A DNA stretch of 64,000 bases from Isoetes taiwanensis (lineage: Eukaryota > Streptophyta > Lycopodiopsida > Isoetales > Isoetaceae): the NCBI GenBank assembly GCA_021234155.1, contig JAJEKV010000064.1:6076001-6140000 (forward strand), read 5' to 3'. The number at the start of each line of letters is the position of its first letter. Within the stretch, counting starts at the first letter, position 1. Made by a program: the position numbers and the translations under genes. Positions 1-11,109 of this stretch are shown piece by piece. The notes under the pieces were generated by a model. It ran no database searches. It was given only the letters and a program-made list of their open reading frames with translations, and was not told the origin of the DNA.

Positions 1-396
1 AGATGTATTATACAGAGACCGCGGTGGGCCATACATACTATGGACAACCTGATATAGGTTATGGGCCATTTACCATAACATATGGTAGCAGAACCTAGTT
101 ATCCAAAAGCAATAATATTCACACTAACCTGGTTTTGTAGAAGAGATGTGTTTCTTTGAATACCTCCGGCAAATGGATGTCCACAGTTTCTTCTTATTGA
201 TTTACATCCAGATTTACACTATTAATTGTACAAAAACAAAAAAACAGCTCCATTCAGGATGCAAATGACTCCCAAATATCCACCCTGGTTTTTTAGGCCA
301 GGCCACATCAGGCACTCTACAAACCTTAGCCCATATAGCTTTCACTAATAAAAAAAACAAATTCCAGAAATTGTAAATTTGAATAAAATAATCAGT
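1..396 (-). mobile_element. Fragment related to the Penelope-like element at 8.6-17.8 kb
   Basis: This stretch aligns by eye with 15312-15500, the junction between the internal part and pseudo-LTR of the Penelope-like element. A diverged block at about 132-200 matches 15312-15370. A nearly identical block at 280-318 matches 8690-8726 and 15466-15503. On the minus strand that block reads RVPDVAWPKKPG, and its two differences between copies are synonymous. The rest is diverged, so this is a different and probably older copy. The Helitron-like terminus at 397 directly abuts it, so the two may be nested. No complete ORF of the element is present. Confidence 0.45.
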
Positions 397-430
397 ACTA
401 GTAACGGGTGCCCGGCGTTGCCGGGCATCA
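397..430 (-). mobile_element. Helitron-like 3' terminus (hairpin plus CTAGT)
   Basis: On the minus strand a perfect 8-bp stem with a 3-nt loop (409-427, TGCCCGGC/GCCGGGCA) is followed after 7 nt by CTAGT, ending at 397. A GC-rich hairpin shortly before CTRRT is the hallmark of plant Helitron 3' ends, and the GGCAACGCCGGGC wording is typical of them. The base after CTAGT is A rather than the usual T, which weakens the call. The element body would lie to the right (higher coordinates). No 5' TC end or Rep/helicase gene was found, so it would be non-autonomous or truncated. Confidence 0.42.
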
Positions 431-2024
431 ATACTGTTGTATGGCAATTGACTTGATTCCTTGCGCCTGTAGATGATGTTGCCTTTTGTTGAATTTGAAT
501 AATTAGTTGGTTCAAAATTCTTTCTTCTTCTAGCTCTCCTATGGGTTTCTATAACTTTCACATTGAGCCATACAAAGATGGGAACGGTTAACAAAACATT
601 ACTAATAAAATGATGATCTCGAATCTTACAAATGAGATGAGGTGCATTAACTTTGGGCTAGTTTGATTGTTTTGTATTGGTTCTGGCCTTGGACATTGGA
701 CATGTAAAATCTAAGTAGAATCCGCACCTTGCCAACATTACCTGGGTTTCGCAACAGTTGTCATCTTAGAGCATGTAATCACGTTGGAGCATGTAGTAAC
801 AATTTGTGGATGGGAAGGTGAAAGTTGCAAGGCATGTACAATCTAGGTCATGCATATCTTGTTAATTAGTTATGGTTACTAACTTGGTAAGGGGATATAC
901 ATCGTATGTAGTATATATTGATTGGCAGGAGTACATGAGATTTCGTATTGATGCATCCACACGATATTCAAAACATGAATAAAATATAGAATGTATTGAT
1001 GCATCTATAATTCATACAGAATATACAATATAATGTATATTGATTGGAGTGTACTTTGATTGGCATGAGATTTCATATTGATGCATCTTACACCATATTC
1101 AAAACACGCTCTATAAATGGAACACACCACAATGTGTGTTAGAAAGACATAATATATAACTTAATAACTTGGACAGTTGTCAATATCCTACACATATTCA
1201 AAGACCCAAGATACAATGGCACATCCCATATTGAATGCAAGGAGTCAATGTCGTGTAGAGTTGGTATGTTCATGGACCATGGGCAATGAAACGAACTTAC
1301 AACTTACTTGGTTGATAGAACCAACGTGGTCTAGGTCCAAAGAAGTAAGATTTCTGCAGAATTGTTTATCCCGTGCCATTCCTTTTTGTCAAAACTTAAA
1401 ATATGGAATATCCGAGTTAATAGATTTGCATGCAATAAGGTTACAGCGAGAAAAATAAGCTTATAATGAGAAAAGTATTAAAGAAAGGAATGCGTGCTCA
1501 TGTAGTCCCATTTGCCTATGCACACATTAATAACTATATTAATTCAATTATTATCATGCTCTCCTCAAATTTACACTTCTCTCCTATAAGCTATGTTATT
1601 TGTACCTTGTTTCTTGCAATAATGGACCCATATGAGAGTGCAGAATGTTACTGCCTCATAACAGACATAAATAGTCGGTAGAAATCCATTCCACACCTGA
1701 CATTGATGTTGAATTACTGAGAAAATTACGCACTTGAATCTCTAAGAAAGTTGTGCACTTGGCCGTTTAGGAGCTGGACATTAGCACAACAGACTGCTAG
1801 GAGCTTGCAATATGGATCTATTAACGACAAAAACCATTGAGAAATTGGATATTGGCACAGCAGACTGTTAAGATCTTGCAGTATAATGCTCGTTATACTC
1901 AACAAAAACAACCTGCTAAATAGCAGTCACAATCATTCTTAAATTAAGTTCAACCTCCAATGAGCAAAAAGGGAGATCTAAACTAATAGCCAGAAAGGTT
2001 AATTGTTTGTCCAAATTGATGCAG
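431..2024. other. AT-rich stretch without a recognisable gene
   Basis: Only short scattered open frames occur and none shows protein family features. There are local near-repeats: the phrase reading 'gattggcaggagtacatgagatttc...ttgatgcatc' around 920-960 recurs at about 1045-1090. I see no RNA gene. Confidence 0.4.
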
Positions 2025-2870
2025 GTCTTTGGATCCTATAGTGTTTGGGAACTATCCTCTTTCAATGAGGCAAAGGATTGGGGATCGTTTGCATATTTAC
2101 TGAAGAGGAAGCTTCCATTATTAAGGGTTCTGCAGATTTCGTGGCTCTATCATTATTCTTCCTTTTATGCCACAAATATTTCTTCTGGCAATTCACCTAA
2201 TTTTATTTTCCTTGCTGAAGCTCAGGTGTTTGTCACAAGTGAGACTTTACTTCTATAAGCTATAACCATCTATTTTAATGGTCAGAGTAGATGAGTATCT
2301 GATAATCACAGTAATTGACATGAAGCTTGATGTTCTTCCAGCACAGAAGGATGGTGTCGAGATGGGAATACCATTAATAGGAGTCGATCCGTTGAACATG
2401 ACTGGGTTTGACATGGTTCCATGGGGACTATGCAGGCCTCTCAACTATATCAAGGTACACTACAATAATATGGCAGTAATAATTGGCGAAAATGGTATGC
2501 TCCCCCCATTTTGTATGGTATTGCCTCAATTTCTACAGCTTGATTTTTGGTGATGGTTCTACTCAGGCATGCCAACCAACACATCTTCTGTGAGGGGCTC
2601 ACAAAGAACTGAGTACATAAGTAGCTATATTGATTGACTACATGCTGCCTTGAGGTAATTCACAGATGAAATGGCATATGTGGAGGGGGAAACATTGACT
2701 GATTATTGGAATTTCACTCGAACAGGGATGGTGTGAATGTTGAAGCATACTTTGTGTGGTCATTCTTGGATGGATGGGAGTGGGGCATCGATTGGGTATA
2801 TGGCATGTATTCTGTGCACAGGAGAACGATGGTCAGACAGCCAAAGGACTCTGCTTTATGGTACAAAAGG
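2025..2870 (+). pseudogene. Glycoside hydrolase family 1 (beta-glucosidase) pseudogene, C-terminal part
   Basis: Four blocks match successive C-terminal parts of plant GH1 beta-glucosidases, with introns where GH1 genes have them. Block 1 (from 2025, after a CAG acceptor) contains SLDPIVFGNYP and, in another frame, FTEEEASIIKGSADF then HYSSFYATNISSG. Block 2 (2342-2494) has MTGFDMVPWG and NYIKVHYNN, and ends at the catalytic nucleophile motif IGENG. A 72-bp intron follows. Block 3 (2567-2654) reads QRTEYISSYID and LHAALR with an in-frame TGA between them. A 71-bp intron follows. Block 4 (2726-2870) reads RDGVNVEAYFVWSFLDGWEW and PKDSALWYK. Frameshifts in block 1, the in-frame stop and absence of the N-terminal two thirds (including the TFNEP acid/base motif) make it a pseudogene. 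Kept introns show it is not a processed copy. It could be a fragment captured by the Helitron-like element ending at 397. Confidence 0.85.
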
Positions 2871-2939
2871 TGTATTTATGTCATTGTCTTCATGTTCATC
2901 CTTCATACAACGTCAAAAAGGCATGACGTAACATGGTAA

Positions 2940-3712
2940 AAGCTCCATTTTTCATGTATTATCCTGAGACTGCCTTTTCATCTGCATGCATCAACAATCG
3001 AGAATTGATATAATGCATGTTTGCAGGACTTCCTATTGACTTAGCAGAAAGCATGAGAGTACAATGAGTAAGCAACGTCAAATAGACCATAATAGCAAAT
3101 CTTCTACATTTCAGTTTAGGCACAATCACCCCATGGGCTATGGCGCCATAATGCATAATGCATTGTAACTATTGTGCACATGTCTGCAAAAAATACATCT
3201 TACTCAGTTTGTTTGATGGCAGCATCTCATTTGAAAGTGCTCAAAGCCAAATAATACTTTCTTTGAAAGAATGAGGTTTCCAACTAATTTGCAATTGCAA
3301 GTTAATTAATCAAAAAGGACTCATTACAACGAAAAACAATTTGCATAAGCTTACAAAATGACATGGCAAACAGAGTACCTATTTGTGATGAGGAAAATGC
3401 ACAGATTTATAGAAAAGTATGTGCTAAAAGCACATGTACACAGCAAAAATGACAGAGATTAGCGAGTTCTTTTGTTTTTAAGTGGCTCTGCCTCAGAACC
3501 AAATGCTCAACACAAACTACAACAAACAAAGCCCTAAATCCACATGCTAAGCTCTCTTCAAGATATTCTAAGGATGGAAGTAGATGTAGACTAACGAATT
3601 CATTTAGAAAATAGAAAGAAAGGAACTGAAACAATAAAATTTGCCTGCTATATATGCTGCCATCACTTGTAGATGAGCAGAAGGGCTTGACCTTAGCTAA
3701 TATCTGCTCCAA
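2940..3712. other. No gene recognised; probably 3' flank of the minus-strand gene
   Basis: AT-rich sequence between the GH1 pseudogene and the minus-strand gene. The longest open frame (minus, 3407-3712) is hydrophobic and lacks recognisable features. It overlaps what would be the 3' untranslated region of the minus gene. Confidence 0.35.
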
Positions 3713-4118
3713 TCACGTAAAGTAATCCTGGACCTGAAAGAAATAGGGCAGTAAACTCCGTTACCTGAAATCTAGATATGCAACCCCTTTGCACCATTAT
3801 GTATTGCAATTGTGATCACCCCCCTCCAACATCCTAGGAAACTAAAGAAAAGAGCAAGTTGCTTGTGCATGCAACTGAAAAGAAATAAGCTGTACAACTC
3901 ACCGTAACCTTTGGAAAAAGTACTGATGCTGATACAGTATATGATGTGATATTGATGCTAATAATGCAATGTGATGACATTCACCTGCAATAGCAATTCG
4001 TTAAGATCTTGGTGGGTTAAATGGCCATTTTCTCCATAAACAAACTCATCCACACGTGGCTCCAAAACATGGAAAGAAATTGCAAATACAGAGTCTTCTA
4101 TGATATTAGATGTGGCAG
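3713..4118 (-). other. Coding-like continuation after the stop of the minus-strand gene
   Basis: Downstream of the stop at 4098-4100, in a different frame, 4118-3985 is open and convincingly protein-like (for example SFHVLEPRVDEFVYGENG, then HLTHQDLNELLLQ). It ends at a good donor, CAG|GTGAAT. In the same phase, 3733-3713 follows a TTTCAG acceptor and reads VQDYFT then a stop. Either the gene carries a one-base shift near 4110, or an alternative 3' exon or a sequencing indel is involved. This is inferred from reading frame and splice sites only. Confidence 0.4.
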
Positions 4119-5611
4119 CTTGTAGTACATATCATGCATGAAATAGAAGCCAGTATCAACAAATGTGATGCCCTTTAGTTTGCAGATGTGCGACAGTCCA
4201 TTGGTAAACATGCTATTTAATGACAATGTTCTGCAAATAAGCAATAGACATTACTGAGATGAAAGAGAATAGAATCAGGAAAAGCTTATGTTCCTGCATA
4301 AATTTCATACCTAAGAACCATTGGCTGGAAAAAATAAACCTCTGACAGGCCTCACATATCACAAACCAAAATGCTTGAGAGCATAAGCAGTACATACATC
4401 AACTTACAGATCTCAGGTCTCCAACCATAAAAAGCATGATGCTCTCGGGTCATAAAAGGCATGATTGCATTAAATGCAACATCCTAAATGAAAGCTTATA
4501 TGGAATTTCTAAAGGATGGATGATACCATGCAAGAAATGAATTCCACAACCAGTAGACACATGGATTTAAAAAGTTCATCATAAATAGTGCAGATGATAC
4601 AGACATTAATTATTTTAAAGTTTAAGATAACGTACTCTCTATGTTGGCTCTGATTTTCCCATTCTCTTATCATGTTACCCTGGAACAAAATTGAAAAATG
4701 AGATATCAGTAAAACCTAAAACCTAAGAGCTAAGAAAGAATTTTAGCAAGAAGAAAAATAATAGATAGTATGGGACAATGATAATCATTTATCTCCCTAT
4801 TATTGCTTAGTCCAATCCAATCTGACGTATGGCCTAACCTGCTAGGGCATAAGTAAAACATGATCTGCTAGAAGTCCTTTTGTATTAATTGAAGTTCTTC
4901 TACACACAAAAATGCAGAGCATGGTATTCATAGTCAGCTAAATAGGGACGCTGAGCCTGTTTAAACAGACAGAAATAAAAAAGAGGCATGATAATCCAAA
5001 AGAAAAATCAATGATTGGATTGAGGCCACTTACCTGCCCATTCTAGCTCCGTCCCTAGCCAATCTGCTACCATACAAACAATTCTGATAATATCTCCTGT
5101 AATATTATAGGGCTTAGACAATACACAATCCGGAATGGTGAACAAACGCACCGCCATACATCAATGTCTTTGCTCCATCGCATCTAAAAAGCTCTAAGCT
5201 CCAGTTCGGGTTGTCCACCCTAAAGATTCTAATACCAGTATTATCACCGGAGTTAACCTTCTCGGCTTGGATATAGAGGGCATTTTGATTTTGCAACTTA
5301 ACAATGAGAAAATCGTGCATAAGGTAGGGCAAATTTTCGTTAGCGGATTGAACCTGGCAGTAGCAAATGGTATTCAAGATGCTGGATTCGGGGCTCCAAA
5401 ATTCTTCAAGAAGCAGGAGCTCATCGCTGACGGAAGTGAATCCGGGAAGCTGTCTTGAGGCAATCCGGACGGCGGCAGAGGTCGAGGTGGGCAGAGCTGC
5501 GGAAGAAACCGCTACGCTTGCGAAACCCCTTCGGCGGGACAAAGCCTGATCTAAGAATTTACGAGATATGGGCGCATTTTGGATAAGAGCTTCTACAGCT
5601 CCCCCCGCCAT
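4098..5611 (-). CDS. Multi-exon gene of unknown function with an N-terminal targeting-like region
   Basis: Exon 1 is 5611-5152. It starts MAGGAVEALIQNAPISRKF and continues with Arg-, Ser- and Ala-rich sequence (LSRRRGFASVAVSSAAL), which resembles an organelle transit peptide. Further exons with matching phases are 5096-5034 (DIIRIVCMVADWLGTELEWA, donor CAG|GTAAGT), 4483-4408 (DVAFNAIMPFMTREHHAFYG), 4350-4311 (CLSEVYFFQPMVL) and 4230-4098 (ends YYKLPHLIS). The intron between exons 1 and 2 would be only 55 bp and the later ones 57-80 bp. The exon around 4680-4636 cannot be read in a consistent phase, so there is a missing exon or a frameshift. The coding-like stretch beyond the stop is listed separately. 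I do not recognise the family. The phase agreement across several introns makes a real or recently dead gene likely. Confidence 0.6.
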
Positions 5612-8578
5612 CGCCGGATCTGAATGCTAAGGCGTGTCTTCCATCAGCCATGCAAGCACGCCTCGATCGCCAAAAAGGAAACAAAGACGCTCGATCGCCA
5701 AAAAAGGAAACAACCCATCAAAAGAATACCCTTGCCAAAATCATGCAAAAAGAAGTCCTTGATTTTTGGCAATCACAAAAGTTTTCTGGCGTCAAAAAAA
5801 CCCTACAACCTTATACAAAATAGCTTAGTAAAAAATCCAAAAAGTTTTTGGGGTGCTGGAAAAATCAAATTTAAACAATAGATAGGCATTTACACATGAA
5901 TTTGAAAGTGTGAAGTATAATGTATAAGTGTAAAATAACATATAATGTATATTGTAAGTGTAAAATAGAAAATGTAAAGTGTAAAAGTTACCAATAACAT
6001 TCCTGTATTTTATAATTCCATTCGAAAGTATTCCATCCGCTTCTACATTAACGACATCCTGGGAAGCAAAATAGAGACAATTGGAGGAGAGAACCCGTAC
6101 CTGCAGCCAATCAATACACAATTAGCGTGAAAACGGTAAATGTGCAAGGGCCAAAAGGTACATTGGGTCTCTCAGTTTATCACTGATCACCAATTGTATC
6201 CTTTTGCCCTGGGGTGACGTTAGCAAGAAACGAAAATGGAATGATGATTTTGAGTCTTATAAGCAGTATAATCAAGTTTAATCAAGTTTTACAACCGTTT
6301 CAATCACCCATAGTTGATCCTTAAAATCCTCAGAGCTTAACAACTACCATATCTTTTATATACACATGTAAACATTCCAGCCTTTAAGAACTCAATAACT
6401 TATCATTTATCTCTTAAGAACATCAAAATTTTATTCTTATAATAGTTAAAGCATAAAGGATATGCATAGGCATCATACCCTTAAGGAATTCAGCACAATA
6501 GCTATAGCAAAGGCCATCCCAAAGTAATCATATGGATCACATTCTTACAGCAAGAACATAGAGTCTGATTCTACATGTGGACATACTATGATAGCTCAGT
6601 TTTAGTTCTATTCCATCTTTAAATAATAAGGAAGCTCCAGCCCATTCTTTTATGTTGCAACTACATTACACTAATTTAGTGTAGTAAATCACCACTTCCA
6701 CAAAGAGCTTGTCATTATTTCAAAGCTCAAAAGTTCTTTATGGCAGGATTCTTCAACCTAGAACAAACATAACGTATGAGCATGCAACTAGAAGTAGACA
6801 AGGCTGCATATGCCAGAACATTCTTATTCATGCAATCCATTCTAATATGCAATCTTATTTCCCTGTGATATCCAGAGATTTTTCAAAAATAGAAAAACGA
6901 AATTAGATCTTGCTCTATTTTCATAAGCAACAGATCAAACCTGTTTGAGAATGCCGGCATATTTTAGCTCCAGTTTTCATGCCATGCTCCAGTTTTCTTC
7001 CATGCTCTCTTAAGCACCATAGAAGATCTGCCATCATATATATTACCGTCTCACCATCACAGGTCTCAGCATCAGAGAATAAGAGCTTATCGACCATCTC
7101 CCTGATAGAAGGCATTCAGCGTAAGGAAATCATAAGGAAATGATCAGGCATAGCCCTTTGAGCAGTCATTTTAAGCGCAGTTTACATGACCCAGCATAGC
7201 CAGCATAGAATATCTGATCAAACATGCTTTTGGCCACTATTACATCATAAAAGAGTATGCTTCACAAGCAAGAAAGCCCACAATATTTTCAGAGATTTAC
7301 CTTAAATCTTTGAACACAGAGGTGTATGCCAGAGCCAGACTAGTATAGCAAAGAACTGGTCCTGCACTCTTACTCTGGCTGAGTAGCCATCTCAAAAACT
7401 TGCCAAGCCAGATGATGGCATCACAAATTCGAAACTGTATATGCTAGTAAATGGATCTGTACTAGCCTATATCACCAAGTATGCTCCAACTAGTTATCCA
7501 TAGGCTCTGCTATGAGAAGACGGCACCATGGCCGAAATCTCTAAATCTGAAAATTCGAAATCAGCAGTAAGCATGCAAATCCAGCAGATCGCCATCTCCC
7601 TTAATTGGTTTCCAACAGAAGCCATCGATTTGGCTATGCCCTTTGGGCGGCCGTTTTGGCGCCACACTTTGCTTGGCAAAGCCCTAAATAATTTTTTCTT
7701 TAACATATGTAAAAGAGATATGTACAAGAAATCCTCATAAATGCATTTTAAAAGCCATCAAATGCATTGTTTATATTTGACGACTACGTCTTAGTATTCT
7801 TTGTCCTCGTTCCCTTTATTTACAACCATAAAGGTTTTAAACAACTAATCCAAGATGTAGGAAATGCCATCGGCCCTCTTATTCGTAGTCATATCTCCAA
7901 AATATCTCCAAAATAGAACCAACTGGTTCATAAACATTACATGCAATCCAATTTCTCTAAAGGCAACATGTGGCAAACATGCATGCCTCCAATAAAGCAA
8001 ACTTTAAAATCCTATTTTAAATACCCCAAGGGTATTATTTGGAACAATAGTTAATTTGTGAGTTACCATATTGCACATTATGCATATTGTGCATCGAAAT
8101 TGCAATTTGCACCTTAGGCATATTAGTTTGAGAATTTTGCATGTATTTTGCCAATAAAGCCCTTCACACAATGTGGCACTATATCATATGCAAGGACTTG
8201 CCACTTTCTTAATTTAAGGTGGCGGTTTTATGTGTCAAGCCACCATAATGTAAAAAAACACTTAGAATTCTAATGGTTCCATAATATTTAATATCAATTT
8301 TGGGCGCAGTAGCTAACAACAATGTTTTCCAAATATCAAATATAGAATGCAAGCATATTTTTGGCTCATTGCTAAGAACAACCAAATCGAGTTGGTGGAA
8401 CTTTATAGCCCCATGCTAGGCTTTTATCCTTTCGAGCCCAACAAACATAAGTCTAGAGGCCTAAAGGCCTTTGGGATATTTTTGTATTTTGAATTTCATA
8501 GCCCTTATGGTGTTTTTAGATCCAACAATATTTCAAATAAGAGCAAGTTCTTAAGATTTGAAGATTCGAAGAGAATAT
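5612..8578. other. Intergenic, AT-rich; upstream flank of the minus-strand gene
   Basis: No ORF here has convincing features. A minus-strand frame at 6921-7115 and a pair of overlapping frames at 7494-7740 look mildly protein-like but have no matching exons. 5880-6000 holds a run of near repeats of 'gtgtaaaataaa/gtgtaaagtgtaa'. The promoter of the minus gene would lie just right of 5611. Confidence 0.35.
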
Positions 8579-8605
8579 TTCTTCTTCTTCTTCTTCTTCT
8601 TCTTC
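8579..8605. repeat. (TTC)9 microsatellite at the left end of pseudo-LTR A
   Basis: Nine perfect TTC units directly abut the pseudo-LTR edge 'gaatacgttc'. The inner copy (pseudo-LTR B) has only three TTC units at the same point, 15366-15374. Confidence 0.9.
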
Positions 8606-10809
8606 GAATACGTTCTTACTAAGACTACGGTCAAATATTTGTACAACAACTACAAGCCTCGTTCAGAGTAAGACCATTTGCCCCAATACCTACCCTGGTT
8701 TTTTAGGCCAGGCCACATCAGGTACTCGTACTACCATTCAGAATTTTATAGTCAATATATGTTCTATGTATTTATTAAAGTGAGTTCAATGGGTCATAAT
8801 ATTCTACTTTATAAGTCACATCTTTAACTCCTATTTAGTGATTTATATGAACAACTTTACATTTCTCTTTTTGTTTTATCATTAATTCTCTGCATTCTTA
8901 CTCATTATGTATGTGTAGTATAAGAAAAATAAAAATTTCCTTTAAGATTTCTGTGACAAACAGCAAATAATCCAGTTTATAACCAATCAAGAATCAAATT
9001 CATTGGTAGAATCTTTAAAGCAGATCTGCCCTATTTTATTTTTCTTGATCCTTTTACAGAACTTTTTTAATGTCAAAGGACAAGACTTGTACTCCACATG
9101 ATAACTTTATGGAGCTAACAACTTTCAAGTATTTTTGTTTCATTATTCCAGATCTGAAGATGGGTCCCTATGATCAGAGATGCACTCCAAAAGGTAAGAC
9201 CTCACCCATTCATTGTAACAGTGCTACAACCGGCCACATTGTTCTCATGGTCCATCGATTGCACACCTTTGTAACTGAAATATCAGGAGAGAGAGTCCTG
9301 GTTACCTGCACCCAATCAATGACAAAGTTAGCACAAACTGGTAACCAGCCAAGGGGCGTCAGGTAAGCATTAGAACACTCTGGCTTATCGCCCTTCACCT
9401 AATTTAATCAGCTATCTTTTATTCCTTATTAACCAAACAAAGTAAATAACTTCAAATAGGTTAATATAAGCTGAGCATCCCACTACTCTAAGGCAAAACC
9501 AGAATGGTATGTATTACTCTGCCCTATAGTGGATGGAGTTACACAATCAAAACTTGGCAGATGTTAAGCACCATTTAGAACAACCTGCACTCATATTAGT
9601 ACACTCTGTTCTTACACCATTCTACACAACAAAAATAGAATGGTTAAAGTCCAGTGGAGAATACCCTGTTTACTGCAGACACTATACAATCAAGATATCA
9701 ATGACAAGTTTAAAACAGGCTTAAACAAGGAGTCATTCATCTCCACATTTCTACACTTAAAAGTAGTTCTATTTGAAGCCGGAATCCTTTAGCTGGACCA
9801 AAACAATTACCCACGTTTCTTTGCATGCGGACATACTAAGGGCTCATATCATAAAGGGATATTTAATCCAGATTCACTAGAGCATACTAATTATATCAAA
9901 TAAATAATCCAACCTCATGCATTCGCCACTATAATTAGAGCCTCATATTTTAGTATGCTGACCCAACCTGTTACAGCACTACATTTCTTTCTTAATCACT
10001 GGTAGATCAGAAAACCCGCTTTTAGAAAGATAACATACAGTCTAAAAACCGAACTTACAGTTTCCTTGGGTTTTCTAACTCCAGATCTTACTGGGCCAGT
10101 ATGACGGACCTGATTTGGCGCCCCTCGTTTCCCTGTATTTTGAAAAGCTCCACCGCCATTGGATTTTCTGGCAAAGCTTGTTTTATCGATCTTCTTATAG
10201 AGAAAACCGTTGTTGTTGCTAGGGCCTTTAGCTTTCTTGCCCGGCCCTCTATCATATACCCCCTTCGGCATGATAAACCCCCAAATGTATGTCACGGAAG
10301 AGCAACTGAGTCTTACAAGCGCCACACCAAGCACAAAGAGGAAGTTTAGAATTGTTCCAGCAAATGCCATTCCGGTAAAGACTATCCAGAATTTTTCGCG
10401 CCACTCCGTAATTCATTAACACCGAGTAGGTGCTTTAACCTTCATGGCACCGAAATTTCCTATGGGGCCTTGTGCCCAAAGATCTTTTTTTCTTGTAGAC
10501 CACACCTCCTGACCCAGCCTATCATCTTTAGAGTCAGGTCACCTTAATTGCACCGTTCACACATATATATTTTTTATCCCCATGGTCTACACCCATGGTG
10601 GCCCTAATTGCCATAGTTAGAGGGAAGTTGTATTCCCCTAACTTTAACTTGTTTAAGAAAGAAACCCATGCCTTAGAAACAGCAATTTTTGGTACACAGC
10701 ATCCAAGTTCCTTATAGCAAGGTAATTTCAAACTTGTATTTCTCCATTGAATACTTTATTATGAAGATGAAGACAACAAGGGATTTCACCTCTTATCATA
10801 GATAGTCAT
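8606..10809 (-). repeat. Pseudo-LTR copy A of the Penelope-like element
   Basis: About 2.2 kb repeated in direct orientation at 15375-17516. The copies match along their whole length, with scattered substitutions and short indels. This copy has no internal coding region attached on its left and is bounded by TTC runs on both sides. It contains the RVPDVAWPKKPG-coding block (8690-8726) and a hydrophobic ORF (10370-9996). Confidence 0.85.
9996..10370 (-). CDS. Small ORF in pseudo-LTR A with an N-terminal membrane-like segment
   Basis: A 124-residue ORF starting MAFAGTILNFLFVLGVALVR. About 35 mostly hydrophobic residues are followed by a Gly/Lys/Arg-rich tail (GVYDRGPGKKAKG). Pseudo-LTR B holds the same start and first about 60 residues (17138-16830), but the C-terminal part is in another frame there. 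On the minus strand it lies upstream of ORF1, so it could be a 5' exon or leader ORF. No family is recognised, and whether it is translated is unknown. Confidence 0.35.
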   Translation of the reverse strand: MAFAGTILNFLFVLGVALVRLSCSSVTYIWGFIMPKGVYDRGPGKKAKGPSNNNGFLYKKIDKTSFARKSNGGGAFQNTGKRGAPNQVRHTGPVRSGVRKPKETVSSVFRLYVIFLKAGFLIYQ

Positions 10810-10986
10810 TTCTTCTTCTTCTTCTTCTTCTTCTTCTTCTTCTTCTTCTTCTTCTTCTTCTTCTTCTTCTTCTTCTTCTTCTTCTTCTTCTTCTTCTTCT
10901 TCTTCTTCTTCTTCTTCTTCTTCTTCTTCTTCTTCTTCTTCTTCTTCTTCTTCTTCTTCTTCTTCTTCTTCTTCTTCTTCTTCTTC
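10810..10986. repeat. (TTC)59 microsatellite between the RT 3' region and pseudo-LTR A
   Basis: 177 bp of uninterrupted TTC, then TCC units to about 10998. Polyglutamate, polylysine or polyarginine frames across it are artefacts of the repeat. It separates the 3' end of the full-length unit from the second pseudo-LTR. Confidence 0.97.
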
Positions 10987-11030
10987 TCCTCCTCCTCCCA
11001 CATCCCTCCCTCGGGATGTAAGGCCCATCA

Positions 11031-11080
11031 TTTTATAGGGGGTATGAGGTAGGACCCCCCTATAAAAGGAAGGGTCCTAC
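11031..11080. other. Two mutually exclusive hairpins in the element's 3' region
   Basis: A 12-bp perfect stem (11031-11042 with 11056-11067, TTTTATAGGGGG against its complement) overlaps a 9-bp perfect stem (11049-11057 GTAGGACCC with 11072-11080 GGGTCCTAC). They share bases, so only one can form at a time. The site lies between the RT stop at 11110 and the GAA run, where a retroelement RNA would carry its recognition structure. Function is inferred. Confidence 0.5.
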
Positions 11081-11109
11081 ATCCTTACCCAGAAGCAGAA
11101 CAAGTGTGA

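Noticed and set aside
6921-7115. Exon-like minus-strand frame
   Set aside because: Protein-like in part, but no consistent donor or acceptor and no partner exons.
7494-7740. Overlapping frames on both strands
   Set aside because: Both are about equally plausible by composition and neither has supporting features.
8690-8726. Hammerhead ribozyme in the pseudo-LTR (minus strand CTGATG near a small hairpin and an A-run)
   Set aside because: The core does not match: the base after CTGATG is T, the would-be GAAA reads TAAA, and no consistent stems I and III form.
10786-11031. Long polyglutamate and polylysine frames (and polyarginine at 17516-17986)
   Set aside because: They are readings of the TTC/GAA microsatellite in its three frames, not genes.
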